Shown here: positions 36,901 to 48,156 of the stretch, piece after piece
Position numbering within the stretch: position 1 is the stretch's first letter
Layout of the letters: every line of letters starts with the position of its first letter
From: Hetaerina americana
Taxonomy: Eukaryota; Arthropoda; Insecta; Odonata; Calopterygidae
Direction of reading: 5' to 3'
NCBI GenBank assembly: GCA_022747635.1
Contig: JAKTNV010000645.1
Coordinates: forward strand, 1 to 64,000
Length of the DNA stretch: 64,000 nt
Program-made: the position numbers and the translations under genes
Notes under the pieces: model-generated
Database searches by the model: none
What the model saw: the letters and a program-made list of their open reading frames with translations, nothing else
What the model was told of the DNA's origin: nothing

Positions 36901-39361
36901 AGACTTGGCGGAAATGCTTTTCCACCTCCTCCGCGGGAATGTCGCAATAGGGTGACTTATCGGACAGGATGCTCTCCACTGCCCTCCTGGGATGACTCCT
37001 GAAGAGTTTCTGTATGTCCGACGCCTTTTTCGCGTCGTAGTCAGCTACTTGTCTGCGTCTTGGTGGTTGTCTGTGCACGACGTTTCGTGGCCGAGGAGCT
37101 TCCCCTCCGTCCGCAGGTTTCGCCTCCCTCTTCCTCTCCGCCTGGGTGGTGGCCACCAGATCCTGCACCACGACCTCGAACTCCTCCCATGACTGGCCGG
37201 TGGTGCTGGCCAGTCGGTCGAGCCACAGCTTCTCCTTCTGCTGTATCGGTGGCTCGACCTGTCGTGGTGCTCCTTCTGCTGCGTCTGGAGCTGGCGGCGG
37301 CGATGTTGCTGCGTCCACAGGCGGCGGTGACCCGGTGTCGTTAAGGTCACCGACTTCAGGAGGCTGCCCCGGCGCCAGGTCTTCGGCCGGAGCGTCAGCT
37401 GCTGCGTCTGGATCGGAGGGTTGCGCCTCGGTCACGTTGGGCGGCGTCGTGCATCTAACTGTCTCCTCGATTGCCTCCTGAAGGGGGGCAATCAAGGGGG
37501 GAGGTCTCTTGTGGGTCACCATGTGGTTCGCCAACCCGCGACGGGTAGCGCATGCGAAGTCGCATGTCCCGCACCGATGCGAGAGTGCAACACGCCCGTC
37601 CGCCGCCTTACGTATCCCCCCTTTGAGGCAGGGATGAGTGGACGGCTTGCGGCCGATAGTCCCACCGCAGACGGAGCAGGCGTTCACCGACGTGAGTCGG
37701 TGGCCGTGCTGCTCCATCAGGTGTCGGACGAGACTTCTCCGCATCGCCGTCCACTCCGTAGCGCGGAAGGACATGCTGCATCCCACCTCGGTGCAGGTTA
37801 ACGTATCCGCCACGGGAAAGTAAACCACAAGTTGATTGTCGATTCTCCTGGCCGACACCGCGGTGCCGGTCAGGAGAAGCGCCGGGACCCTGTCAGTCGT
37901 TTGGGGGGCGGGGGCAGTCGGGGGAATCGGGGGGGGAGAATCCAGCGCCGGACGTCTGGACGAAGAAGAATCCGGAGGCGTCGTGAAGTCGTCGAGGGAG
38001 AGAGGGGAAGAAGAACGGGACTTGGGGGGAGAATAGGTGACGTCCGAGAGCGGGGAGAAGGTCTCAAGGGAAGGCTTTCGGACGCCGGATGGAGAAGAAG
38101 AAGAAGAAGAAACGGGGGAGCCATAGTGTATGATTTTCCGCGGGCGACGCGTCCTATGCGCCGAAGCGCTTTCGGACGCGCCGTCCGGTGGTGTATGGGG
38201 AGGGGAGGAGTCGGGCTCTGACGCCTCGACTTTCCTCCTCCGCGGAGTGCGAGAGGAGGAGGGGGGGGCGGAGGAACTAGCACGCGATGGTGCTTTTCTA
38301 ACGGCCCCCGCCCCCCCGTTTTTACGGGGAGGACGTGGGGGCATGGGAGGGCGTTAAGTCATGGCACAAACGGGGCCTGGCGGACGATATTCCACGGCCT
38401 GAAGGACCGTGGAACGTTGTTTTGAAAATTGTCCTTTTAAGGACACAAAAAAATTCAAAAGATATAAATGCTGAAGGCCAAGGGGGGCGACGGAGGGCTT
38501 TTCCGCGGTCTGAGGGACTGCGGAACGAAAATTTTCAAAAATACAAATTTAAATTAAGCGCGTGGCGTCCACCTGAATGAAGTCCAGGCGGCCGCCGAGG
38601 GATGGCGCTGAAGGCGCTCAACCCGCTTCTCGGCCCGTATGGGTGGGATCGGGAGGAAATTTGAATTTACCGGGGTTTTGAAATGACGGTTTTGTGGAAG
38701 ATGAAGTCTTCCACAAATACCGGACGGGGGGGAGGGGGTCAATCGAACCGATCGGGCGTGAAGCGCGCCGAACGGTCGCTTGACCGGCGTCGCGGCCGAA
38801 AAGGAAACCGCGCGCCGTTCAAATCACCCGCTCTGCGCCGATCCGTACGGGATCGACGGAGGGTGCTCCCGGGGGCCCTGAGGGGGTCCGGGGGCCTCGG
38901 TGCTCAAGCTACCGGTCCGGAGGGGACCTGGCAGTGCACCGGGGGCCGGGGAACGTCCGGTGCTCAGCCTACCGGTCCTGAAGGGACCCGGCGGTGCACC
39001 GGGGGCGGGGGCCTGCGCCGGGCCTTAGGGGCCCGGCGTCGAGCCCGGGGAGGTTATCACCCCAAGTGGGCGTGGGGAACGGTCCGTGAGCGACCGGGGA
39101 GCCCTGAGGGGGCGGTGGGTCCCACGGTCCGCCTTGAAGAGGCAATGGACCGTGGGGCCATCGGGGGTCGAAAGAGGGGCTACTGGGCAGAGCAGGCGCC
39201 TAGTGTCCTGTTGCCCCTTCCCTCTGGGAGTGTCCCGGGGGGCTTACCGTTGGTCGGGGCCCGTCCGGGATTCCTCAGAGAGGCTAGAAAGGTCCAAAAG
39301 CGGTAGATCTGTTCATTTAAAAATTTGAATTTGGCGGGCGGAAAAGAAGAAAGTTAAGGGG
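33988..39361 (-). mobile_element. Utopia-like non-LTR retrotransposon, copy 6 (complete, 5,374 bp, variant-rich)
   Basis: Majority subfamily but with the most differences. The 3' UTR is 7 nt longer, mostly from a longer T run near 34160, and the ORF 5' half and 5' UTR carry scattered substitutions. Several variants are shared with copy 7, and at least four sites agree with copy 4, so it may keep older bases. Duplication at 33967-33987 and 39362-39382. An uninterrupted U2 follows. Confidence 0.96.
34379..38344 (-). CDS. Retrotransposon polyprotein, copy 6
   Basis: 1,321 aa with four changes relative to copy 2: R63H, I225V and A260T in or beside zinc fingers 2 and 3, and S382T in the linker. 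No ligand or catalytic residue is altered. Silent differences also cluster in the 5' third; 35384 has the copy 4 base. Confidence 0.96.
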   Translation of the reverse strand: MPPRPPRKNGGAGAVRKAPSRASSSAPPSSSRTPRRRKVEASEPDSSPPHTPPDGASESASAHRTRRPRKIIHYGSPVSSSSSSPSGVRKPSLETFSPLSDVTYSPPKSRSSSPLSLDDFTTPPDSSSSRRPALDSPPPIPPTAPAPQTTDRVPALLLTGTAVSARRIDNQLVVYFPVADTLTCTEVGCSMSFRATEWTAMRRSLVRHLMEQHGHRLTSVNACSVCGGTIGRKPSTHPCLKGGIRKAADGRVALSHRCGTCDFACATRRGLANHMVTHKRPPPLIAPLQEAIEETVRCTTPPNVTEAQPSDPDAAADAPAEDLAPGQPPEVGDLNDTGSPPPVDAATSPPPAPDAAEGAPRQVEPPIQQKEKLWLDRLASTTGQSWEEFEVVVQDLVATTQAERKREAKPADGGEAPRPRNVVHRQPPRRRQVADYDAKKASDIQKLFRSHPRRAVESILSDKSPYCDIPAEEVEKHFRQVYGNVGMGGLEDEGDDSVYRRTTETEKKLLLERITPEEVTRRMSRTKNTAPGPDGLTYGDLRAVDRHGRILSFIFNRCLKEARTPAAWKTSRTVLLHKGGDRQDIGNWRPIALGNTIAKLYAGVLADRILSWAVSGKKMHPAQKGFREFEGCHEHNFTLQAAVDEMRRRRSRIALAWLDLRNAFGSIPHQHLQNTLRRMDLPEEMRRTVEELQKGSTVVKTTSGDTGVIDICAGVKQGCPLSPTIFNLGMEPVIRAVAGEAGKSGVVVQGQNIAILAYADDLVLVARDQEHLQRLLNIAGEEATAAGLQFKPSKCATLDLNFAANQPVQPSQLTIQGAAISSLKDGEAYRYLGVPFGFHVDQTPEEDLVRLGEDVKKIDESLLAPWQKIAATNIFLLPRLEFILRAGNVKKKNLTDIDKRLKACAKGWLHLPKRASPEMVFIGHQHGGAGLLPLSDLTDILTIVQGYRLLHSRDPNVRVLAWGRLKEVVRRKLRRPPTTGDLAEYLSGSLRDDFGRESGDFSSLFTQVRSASRRIAARIGLSWRWSDELREMQISFRDMNDGAEDRPPFIRVPPKAVRQLTGALKIAVRRYYLNKVSAKPDQGKVIRASAKSEASNHFLAGGRYTRFCDWRFIFRARLDLLPLNACRRWETNGDKRCRRCGYAEETLPHVVNHCTMHSRTWQHRHNAVQDRLHRALIGRRGKGDDEIRVNKQVPGTDSTLRPDLVITNQADKTVTLIDVAVPFENNEGALLAARTAKEEKYAALAETIRQQGYRSSVAAIVVGSLGTWDSQNDPVLKSLGLPRRFCTTMRRLMVSDVIRWTRDCYVEHITGHRQYEDGSGG

Positions 39362-39420
39362 ATTAAGCTGATAAGAACAGATACTACACTTTGATCTTAG
39401 CCATAAGGCCGAGAAGCGAT
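39362..39420 (-). pseudogene. U2: U2 snRNA gene, 5' fragment (nt 1-59) upstream of copy 6
   Basis: U2 nt 1-59; other half at 33838-33987. Confidence 0.97.
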
Positions 39421-39482
39421 AAGGGAGCCCTTTTCTGCAATATTTACATGTGTAGGGACGACCCCGGAGCACTTGGGGCGGA
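39421..39482 (-). promoter_or_regulatory. U2 promoter (PSEA/PSEB) driving the copy 6 locus
   Basis: PSEB-like motif at 39443-39450, PSEA-like core at 39468-39478. Confidence 0.7.
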
Positions 39483-40936
39483 GGGCGCAGGATTGGCGTA
39501 GGCGCCGCGGGGTGGCATTGGTCGGGGAGAATTCGCGTAGGGTCCTGCGGGGGTGTTTCCGAAGGCTTCCTTGTTTTCCTGCAGCAAGAAAAGTTTTGGG
39601 GGGGCGCGGGGGGCAGGACGGCCGGAGCAATTGCGTCCCCGGAGTCCGGAGGCGAGACAGTAAATTGCAACGCGGAGTCCTTCGCTAGGTCGTGCCATCT
39701 CTGTGAGCGACACACGAGACGTATTGCAAGCTCTCTCCCCGCTTCCCGGGAAAGGTCGGGCGCAATTTTCAAACATTCCGAAAATGGAGGGGGGCATCCA
39801 GGGCGGTAATAAAGGGCCCTTTTCGCCAGTATTCAGTGGTCGACAGTTTTTCGAAAAACGGGCTTCCTCTTCACTTCACTTCCTGTGTGGTAGAGATTTA
39901 AAATCGTGTGCTGTTCACTTACTTTGCATTAATCGTCATTAGTAAAAATACGCTTTCCTTATAAATAAATAAATACATAAATTAGGGTTTCTTCAAATAT
40001 AAACAAATTAGGGTTTTCTTCAAATCGGAGAATAGGAATCGAAAAGGCTGTAAAAAAGTGGCGCTTTCAATTACACAAGATGGAAAACCAGATTTCTCCA
40101 TTGTTTATATTTTCCATTTTCTCGAAAAAATCGCGGAAATGGGCATCGATTTCCGCGAAATTCGCAAAAAATTTCTGAAAATTTTTTTGCAAACATTTTT
40201 CCAATTTTTCCCGAGTGCTCGCGATCGGTCGTTTCCTCCGATGTATTGAGTTTCTTTTCCGTTCAATTTTTTTTCATCAAACACACACTCCTTTTACAAG
40301 AATTATCTTCGCATAAATTCTGTGGAAAGATTGGTGTTCAAAAACTAAGGTAAAAGAGTGGAACTCGCCTATTTCCGCGAGTCGATTCGCGTCGGGTCGT
40401 CTTGAATGACGCTCCTTGCCGGGAGCGCGCGCGCGCCATCTCTTCGGGGGGGAGGTAAACAGCTGGAAGGAAGGGGCGTCACACGCCAAAGTTTGAAACG
40501 TGATCCGGCGCCTCTCTTCAACAGTTGTCGTCGTCTCCAATGATGGAATACTGAGGAGACAAGACGTTGTTGTTGTTGACGTTGCATTGAAAGCAGAAAA
40601 AATAATTGCATTATTTTCACAAAATTGTATTTATTGTTACACTTACACTTTAAAGTGACGACGACTCTCTTCAGATGGGATTTTTTTTCTTCCCAAGTTT
40701 CTCTCCTTTTAATAATTCATTCCTTTTAATACTTCGTTGTGCTGCTTCAATTTGGATTACATTACTTTTGCTCCGCTCGCATGGAATAAAATCGCTTCTC
40801 TCCGCGAAAATGCAATTTCGCGAATATTTTTCCAGCCGGATCGCCTGAAATTTGCAAGTGCGAAAATAAATAATTTTCGCGGATCAATTTAAGCTTCAAT
40901 CTGTTCTCATCAGCTTTTAAGTGGACCTTTTTAATG
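39421..40936 (-). repeat. U2 array spacer
   Basis: 1,516-bp spacer; no gene recognised. Inverted U2 fragment at 40899-40916. Confidence 0.94.
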
Positions 40937-41124
40937 ATGGGCCGATCCCGACGGTACTGCAATGCCGGGCCAACCCGCGGCAGGGATGGAGTAAACTCCG
41001 GGTACCCCGCCAATGTCCAAAAATCAGATTAATATTCTGGTCCCGCAATGCGGGACGTATCAGATATTAAGCTGATAAGAACAGATACTACACTTTGATC
41101 TTAGCCATAAGGCCGAGAAGCGAT
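40937..41124 (-). ncRNA. U2: U2 spliceosomal snRNA, uninterrupted (second of four)
   Basis: 188-nt U2 gene, no difference seen from 10600-10787, with the branch-point recognition sequence, Sm site and stem-loop IV all present. It lies between the U2 split by copy 6 and the U2 split by copy 7. Confidence 0.98.
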
Positions 41125-41186
41125 AAGGGAGCCCTTTTCTGCAATATTTACATGTGTAGGGACGACCCCGGAGCACTTGGGGCGGA
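41125..41186 (-). promoter_or_regulatory. U2 promoter (PSEA/PSEB) of uninterrupted gene
   Basis: PSEB-like motif at 41147-41154, PSEA-like core at 41172-41182. Confidence 0.72.
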
Positions 41187-42640
41187 GGGCGCAGGATTGG
41201 CGTAGGCGCCGCGGGGTGGCATTGGTCGGGGAGAATTCGCGTAGGGTCCTGCGGGGGTGTTTCCGAAGGCTTCCTTGTTTTCCTGCAGCAAGAAAAGTTT
41301 TGGGGGGGCGCGGGGGGCAGGACGGCCGGAGCAATTGCGTCCCCGGAGTCCGGAGGCGAGACAGTAAATTGCAACGCGGAGTCCTTCGCTAGGTCGTGCC
41401 ATCTCTGTGAGCGACACACGAGACGTATTGCAAGCTCTCTCCCCGCTTCCCGGGAAAGGTCGGGCGCAATTTTCAAACATTCCGAAAATGGAGGGGGGCA
41501 TCCAGGGCGGTAATAAAGGGCCCTTTTCGCCAGTATTCAGTGGTCGACAGTTTTTCGAAAAACGGGCTTCCTCTTCACTTCACTTCCTGTGTGGTAGAGA
41601 TTTAAAATCGTGTGCTGTTCACTTACTTTGCATTAATCGTCATTAGTAAAAATACGCTTTCCTTATAAATAAATAAATACATAAATTAGGGTTTCTTCAA
41701 ATATAAACAAATTAGGGTTTTCTTCAAATCGGAGAATAGGAATCGAAAAGGCTGTAAAAAAGTGGCGCTTTCAATTACACAAGATGGAAAACCAGATTTC
41801 TCCATTGTTTATATTTTCCATTTTCTCGAAAAAATCGCGGAAATGGGCATCGATTTCCGCGAAATTCGCAAAAAATTTCTGAAAATTTTTTTGCAAACAT
41901 TTTTCCAATTTTTCCCGAGTGCTCGCGATCGGTCGTTTCCTCCGATGTATTGAGTTTCTTTTCCGTTCAATTTTTTTTCATCAAACACACACTCCTTTTA
42001 CAAGAATTATCTTCGCATAAATTCTGTGGAAAGATTGGTGTTCAAAAACTAAGGTAAAAGAGTGGAACTCGCCTATTTCCGCGAGTCGATTCGCGTCGGG
42101 TCGTCTTGAATGACGCTCCTTGCCGGGAGCGCGCGCGCGCCATCTCTTCGGGGGGGAGGTAAACAGCTGGAAGGAAGGGGCGTCACACGCCAAAGTTTGA
42201 AACGTGATCCGGCGCCTCTCTTCAACAGTTGTCGTCGTCTCCAATGATGGAATACTGAGGAGACAAGACGTTGTTGTTGTTGACGTTGCATTGAAAGCAG
42301 AAAAAATAATTGCATTATTTTCACAAAATTGTATTTATTGTTACACTTACACTTTAAAGTGACGACGACTCTCTTCAGATGGGATTTTTTTTCTTCCCAA
42401 GTTTCTCTCCTTTTAATAATTCATTCCTTTTAATACTTCGTTGTGCTGCTTCAATTTGGATTACATTACTTTTGCTCCGCTCGCATGGAATAAAATCGCT
42501 TCTCTCCGCGAAAATGCAATTTCGCGAATATTTTTCCAGCCGGATCGCCTGAAATTTGCAAGTGCGAAAATAAATAATTTTCGCGGATCAATTTAAGCTT
42601 CAATCTGTTCTCATCAGCTTTTAAGTGGACCTTTTTAATG
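41125..42640 (-). repeat. U2 array spacer
   Basis: 1,516-bp spacer; no gene recognised. Inverted U2 fragment at 42603-42620. Confidence 0.94.
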
Positions 42641-42790
42641 ATGGGCCGATCCCGACGGTACTGCAATGCCGGGCCAACCCGCGGCAGGGATGGAGTAAAC
42701 TCCGGGTACCCCGCCAATGTCCAAAAATCAGATTAATATTCTGGTCCCGCAATGCGGGACGTATCAGATATTAAGCTGATAAGAACAGAT
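42641..42790 (-). pseudogene. U2: U2 snRNA gene, 3' fragment (nt 39-188) downstream of copy 7
   Basis: U2 nt 39-188; 42770-42790 is the 3' target-site duplication of copy 7. Confidence 0.97.
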
Positions 42791-45700
42791 TTAAAATGTT
42801 TATTTGAAAATTCTTTCATACAGAGTTTTAAGCAACTTATAATTAATATATAATTTATACATGACCGGCTCCCTCCAAATGAGGGAGCCGGGGAACAAGT
42901 CTTTTTGCCCCTTTGTTTTGGGGAAATATTATAATAGTATAGGCTTCTCGCACGAGTGTTTTTTTTTATAAAATGTTTTATATGTTTAAGTCTCTCACGG
43001 GGAGGGTTTACACTTTTGGGGGGGGCCGTTTATACACCACGGCGTGGCCATTCATACACTATGGCTCATAGAGTAAATAAAAGAGAAAGGGGACAGAGAA
43101 AGGTTTTACAATGAAGAAGTATGGAAAGAGGGGGGGAAATGATTTTACACGACTTCACTTTTGTCCTTTCCTTTTCAGCCTCCGGAGCCGTCTTCATACT
43201 GTCTATGTCCCGTGATGTGTTCGACGTAGCAGTCCCGGGTCCAGCGGATGACGTCGCTGACCATCAGTCGCCGCATGGTGGTGCAGAATCGTCGAGGTAG
43301 GCCCAGGGACTTCAGGACGGGGTCGTTCTGCGAGTCCCACGTCCCCAGGCTTCCCACGACGATGGCGGCGACCGATGACCGGTATCCCTGCTGGCGGATG
43401 GTCTCTGCCAGGGCGGCGTACTTCTCCTCCTTCGCGGTCCTGGCTGCCAGCAGAGCTCCCTCGTTGTTCTCGAACGGTACTGCTACGTCGATCAATGTCA
43501 CAGTCTTGTCGGCCTGGTTAGTTATAACCAGGTCTGGTCTAAGAGTCGAGTCAGTGCCAGGTACTTGTTTGTTGACTCTGATTTCATCGTCACCTTTTCC
43601 CCGGCGTCCAATCAGAGCCCTGTGTAGTCGGTCTTGGACAGCATTATGTCTATGCTGCCACGTCCTTGAGTGCATCGTGCAGTGATTAACGACGTGGGGC
43701 AGGGTCTCCTCCGCGTAGCCACATCGCCGACACCGCTTGTCCCCGTTGGTTTCCCAACGGCGACAGGCATTGAGCGGGAGCAGATCGAGCCGAGCCCTAA
43801 AGATGAACCTCCAATCACAAAACCTGGTGTATCTCCCTCCTGCCAGGAAGTGATTGGAGGCTTCAGATTTCGCCGAGGCACGAATGACTTTCCCTTGATC
43901 GGGCTTGGCGCATACCTTGTTCAGGTAGTAGCGCCGCACCGCGATCTTCAGGGCACCCGTCAGTTGCCTTACGGCCTTCGGAGGAACCCTGATGAAGGGG
44001 GGGCGGTCTTCAGCCCCGTCATTCATGTCCCGGAACGAAATCTGCATCTCCCTTAGCTCGTCCGACCATCTCCAGCTCAAGCCTATGCGCGCGGCGATAC
44101 GGCGTGACGCGGAGCGAACCTGCGTGAAGAGGGAACTGAAGTCGCCGCTTTCCCTTCCAAAGTCATCCCGCAGACTACCACTAAGGTACTCTGCGAGATC
44201 ACCGGTGGTTGGCGGTCTCCTCAGCTTCCTCCGCACTACCTCCTTCAGGCGACCCCAGGCGAGCACTCTCACGTTGGGGTCACGGGAATGGAGGAGTCGA
44301 TATCCCTGCACGATGGTCAATATGTCAGTCAAGTCGGAAAGAGGGAGAAGACCTGCGCCGCCGTGTTGATGGCCAATGAAGACCATCTCAGGCGATGCCC
44401 TCTTGGGCAAATGGAGCCAGCCCTTTGCGCAGGCCTTCAGCCTCTTGTCGATGTCGGTCAAGTTTTTCTTTTTAACATTACCAGCCCGCAAGATGAATTC
44501 CAGCCTGGGCAGAAGGAAGATGTTGGTCGCGGCGATCTTCTGCCACGGGGCGAGGAGTGACTCGTCGATCTTCTTGACGTCCTCGCCCAAGCGCACCAGG
44601 TCCTCCTCGGGGGTCTGGTCCACGTGGAACCCGAACGGGACCCCGAGGTACCGGTACGCTTCGCCGTCCTTCAGGCTGGAAATGGCCGCCCCCTGGATGG
44701 TGAGTTGGGACGGCTGCACGGGCTGGTTTGCTGCAAAGTTGAGGTCCAGCGTTGCGCACTTGCTTGGCTTGAACTGTAGACCTGCAGCGGTCGCCTCTTC
44801 TCCCGCGATGTTCAGCAGGCGCTGCAGGTGCTCCTGGTCCCGGGCCACCAGCACCAAGTCGTCCGCGTAGGCCAGGATGGCGATGTTTTGCCCCTGGACG
44901 ACGACTCCGGACTTGCCTGCCTCACCAGCGACCGCCCGTATCACCGGCTCCATTCCCAAGTTGAAAATGGTCGGTGATAACGGGCACCCCTGCTTGACAC
45001 CGGCGCAGATGTCGATGACGCCGGTGTCGCCGCTGGTCGTCTTCACGACCGTGGAGCCCTTCTGCAACTCCTCCACGGTCCTCCTCATCTCCTCAGGCAA
45101 GTCCATCCTCCTCAGGGTGTTCTGGAGGTGTTGGTGCGGGATGGACCCGAACGCGTTCCGTAGGTCAAGCCAAGCCAGTGCGATTCGGGAACGTCTGCGT
45201 CTCATTTCGTCAACAGCTGCCTGAAGGGTGAAGTTGTGCTCGTGGCACCCCTCGAACTCCCGGAAGCCCTTTTGAGCCGGGTGCATCTTCTTCCCGCTGA
45301 CCGCCCAAGATAGTATGCGGTCAGCAAGCACCCCGGCGTACAGCTTGGCGATGGTGTTGCCAAGCGCTATGGGCCTCCAGTTGCCGATGTCCTGGCGGTC
45401 CCCCCCTTTGTGCAGGAGGACAGTCCGAGAGGTCTTCCACGCGGCCGGTGTCCTGGCCTCCTTCAGGCATCTGTTGAAGATAAAAGAGAGAATTCGTCCA
45501 TGTCTATCGACCGCCCTCAGGTCGCCGTAGGTGAGGCCATCGGGGCCCGGGGCGGTGTTCTTGGTTCTAGACATGCGTCTCGTCACTTCCTCAGGAGTGA
45601 TCCTTTCGAGGAGCAGTTTCTTCTCGGTCTCCGTCGTGCGACGGTAGACCGAGTCGTCACCCTCGTCCTCCAAGCCCCCCATCCCGACACTCCCGTAGAC

Positions 45701-48156
45701 TTGGCGGAAATGCTTTTCCACCTCCTCCGCGGGAATGTCGCAATAGGGTGACTTATCGGACAGGATGCTCTCCACTGCCCTCCTGGGATGACTCCTGAAG
45801 AGTTTCTGTATGTCCGACGCCTTTTTCGCGTCGTAGTCAGCTACTTGTCTGCGTCTTGGTGGTTGTCTGTGCACGACGTTTCGTGGCCGAGGAGCTTCCC
45901 CTCCGTCCGCAGGTTTCGCCTCCCTCTTCCTCTCCGCCTGGGTGGTGGCCACCAGATCCTGCACCACGACCTCGAACTCCTCCCATGACTGGCCGGATGT
46001 GCTGGCCAGTCGGTCGAGCCACAGCTTCTCCTTCTGCTGTATCGGTGGCTCGACCTGTCGTGGTGCTCCTTCTGCTGCGTCTGGAGCTGGCGGCGGCGAT
46101 GTTGCTGCGTCCACAGGCGGCGGTGACCCGGTGTCGTTAAGGTCACCGACTTCGGGAGGCTGCCCCGGCGCCAGGTCTTCGGCCGGAGCGTCTGCTGCTG
46201 CGTCCGGATCGGAGGGTTGCGCCTCGGTCACGTTGGGCGGCGTCGTGCATCTAACTGTCTCCTCGATTGCCTCCTGAAGGGGGGCAATCAAGGGGGGAGG
46301 TCTCTTGTGGGTCACCATGTGGTTCGCAAGCCCGCGACGGGTAGCGCATGCGAAATCGCATGCCCCGCACCGATGCGAGAGTGCAACACGCCCGTCCGCA
46401 GCTTTACGTATCCCCCCTTTGAGGCAGGGATGAGTGGACGGCTTGCGGCCGATAGTCCCACCGCAGATGGAGCAGGCGTTCACCGACGTGAGTCGGTGGC
46501 CGTGCTGCTCCATCAGGTGCCGGACGAGACTTCTCCGCATCGCCGTCCACTCCGTAGCGCGGAAGGACATGCTGCATCCCACCTCGGTGCAGGTTAACGT
46601 ATCCGCCACGGGAAAGTAAACCACAAGTTGATTGTCGATTCTCCTGGCCGACACCGCGGTGCCGGTCAGGAGAAGCGCCGGGACCCTGTCAGTCGTTTGG
46701 GGGGCGGGGGCAGTCGGGGGAATCGGGGGGGGAGAATCCAGCGCCGGACGTCTGGACGAAGAAGAATCCGGAGGCGTCGTGAAGTCGTCGAGGGAGAGAG
46801 GGGAAGAAGAACGGGACTTGGGGGGAGAATAGGTGACGTCCGAGAGCGGGGAGAAGGTCTCAAGGGAAGGCTTTCGGACGCCGGATGGAGAAGAAGAAGA
46901 AGAAGAAACGGGGGAGCCATAGTGTATGATTTTCCGCGGGCGACGCGTCCTACGCGCCGAAGCGCTTTCGGACGCGCCGTCCGGTGGTGTATGGGGAGGG
47001 GAGGAGTCGGGCTCTGACGCCTCGACTTTCCTCCTCCGCGGAGTGCGAGAGGAGGAGGGGGGGGCGGAGGAACTAGCACGCGATGGTGCTTTTCTAACGG
47101 CCCCCGCCCCCCCGTTTTTACGGGGAGGACGTGGGGGCATGGGAGGGCGTTAAGTCATGGCACAAACGGGGCCTGGCGGACGATATTCCACGGCCTGAAG
47201 GACCGTGGAACGTTGTTTTGAAAATTGTCCTTTTAAGGACACAAAAAATTCAAAAGATATAAATGCTGAAGGCCAAGGGGGGCGACGGAGGGCTTTTCCG
47301 CGGTCTGAGGGACTGCGGAACGAAAATTTTCAAAAATACAAATTTAAATTAAGCGCGTGGCGTCCACCTGAATGAAGTCCAGGCGGCCGCCGAGGGATGG
47401 CGCTGAAGGCGCTCAACCCGCTTCTCGGCCCGTATGGGTGGGATCGGGAGGAAATTTGAATTTACCGGGGTTTTGAAATGACGGTTTTGTGGAAGATGAA
47501 GTCTTCCACAAATACCGGACGGGGGGGAGGGGGTCAATCGAACCGATCGGGCGTGAAGCGCGCCGAACGGTCGCTTGACCGGCGTCGCGGCCGAAAAGGA
47601 AACCGCGCGCCGTTCAAATCACCCGCTCTGCGCCGATCCGTACGGGATCGACGGAGGGTGCTCCCGGGGGCCCTGAGGGGGTCCGGGGGCCTCGGTGCTC
47701 AAGCTACCGGTCCGGAGGGGACCTGGCAGTGCACCGGGGGCCGGGGAACGTCCGGTGCTCAGCCTACCGGTCCTGAAGGGACCCGGCGGTGCACCGGGGG
47801 CGGGGGCCTGCGCCGGGCCTTAGGGGCCCGGCGTCGAGCCCGGGGAGGTTATCACCCCAAGTGGGCGTGGGGAACGGTCCGTGAGCGACCGGGGAGCCCT
47901 GAGGGGGCGGTGGGTCCCACGGTCCGCCTTGAAGAGGCAATGGACCGTGGGGCCATCGGGGGTCGAAAGAGGGGCTACTGGGCAGAGCAGGCGCCTAGTG
48001 TCCTGTTGCCCCTTCCCTCTGGGAGTGTCCCGGGGGGCTTACCGTTGGTCGGGGCCCGTCCGGGATTCCTCAGAGAGGCTAGAAAGGTCCAAAAGCGGTA
48101 GATCTGTTCATTTAAAAATTTGAATTTGGCGGGCGAAAAAGAAGAAAGTTAAGGGG
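42791..48156 (-). mobile_element. Utopia-like non-LTR retrotransposon, copy 7 (complete, 5,366 bp)
   Basis: Majority subfamily, one A shorter in a 5' UTR A run near 47246. It shares several variants with copy 6 in the 3' UTR (TTGTTTTGGGG, AATAGTATAGG), the ORF start and the 5' UTR. Duplication at 42770-42790 and 48157-48177. An uninterrupted U2 follows. Confidence 0.96.
43175..47140 (-). CDS. Retrotransposon polyprotein, copy 7
   Basis: 1,321 aa with two changes: N484S before the reverse transcriptase and S1077C before the CCHC knuckle. Neither touches a predicted ligand or catalytic residue. The frame is intact throughout. Confidence 0.96.
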   Translation of the reverse strand: MPPRPPRKNGGAGAVRKAPSRASSSAPPSSSRTPRRRKVEASEPDSSPPHTPPDGASESASARRTRRPRKIIHYGSPVSSSSSSPSGVRKPSLETFSPLSDVTYSPPKSRSSSPLSLDDFTTPPDSSSSRRPALDSPPPIPPTAPAPQTTDRVPALLLTGTAVSARRIDNQLVVYFPVADTLTCTEVGCSMSFRATEWTAMRRSLVRHLMEQHGHRLTSVNACSICGGTIGRKPSTHPCLKGGIRKAADGRVALSHRCGACDFACATRRGLANHMVTHKRPPPLIAPLQEAIEETVRCTTPPNVTEAQPSDPDAAADAPAEDLAPGQPPEVGDLNDTGSPPPVDAATSPPPAPDAAEGAPRQVEPPIQQKEKLWLDRLASTSGQSWEEFEVVVQDLVATTQAERKREAKPADGGEAPRPRNVVHRQPPRRRQVADYDAKKASDIQKLFRSHPRRAVESILSDKSPYCDIPAEEVEKHFRQVYGSVGMGGLEDEGDDSVYRRTTETEKKLLLERITPEEVTRRMSRTKNTAPGPDGLTYGDLRAVDRHGRILSFIFNRCLKEARTPAAWKTSRTVLLHKGGDRQDIGNWRPIALGNTIAKLYAGVLADRILSWAVSGKKMHPAQKGFREFEGCHEHNFTLQAAVDEMRRRRSRIALAWLDLRNAFGSIPHQHLQNTLRRMDLPEEMRRTVEELQKGSTVVKTTSGDTGVIDICAGVKQGCPLSPTIFNLGMEPVIRAVAGEAGKSGVVVQGQNIAILAYADDLVLVARDQEHLQRLLNIAGEEATAAGLQFKPSKCATLDLNFAANQPVQPSQLTIQGAAISSLKDGEAYRYLGVPFGFHVDQTPEEDLVRLGEDVKKIDESLLAPWQKIAATNIFLLPRLEFILRAGNVKKKNLTDIDKRLKACAKGWLHLPKRASPEMVFIGHQHGGAGLLPLSDLTDILTIVQGYRLLHSRDPNVRVLAWGRLKEVVRRKLRRPPTTGDLAEYLSGSLRDDFGRESGDFSSLFTQVRSASRRIAARIGLSWRWSDELREMQISFRDMNDGAEDRPPFIRVPPKAVRQLTGALKIAVRRYYLNKVCAKPDQGKVIRASAKSEASNHFLAGGRYTRFCDWRFIFRARLDLLPLNACRRWETNGDKRCRRCGYAEETLPHVVNHCTMHSRTWQHRHNAVQDRLHRALIGRRGKGDDEIRVNKQVPGTDSTLRPDLVITNQADKTVTLIDVAVPFENNEGALLAARTAKEEKYAALAETIRQQGYRSSVAAIVVGSLGTWDSQNDPVLKSLGLPRRFCTTMRRLMVSDVIRWTRDCYVEHITGHRQYEDGSGG

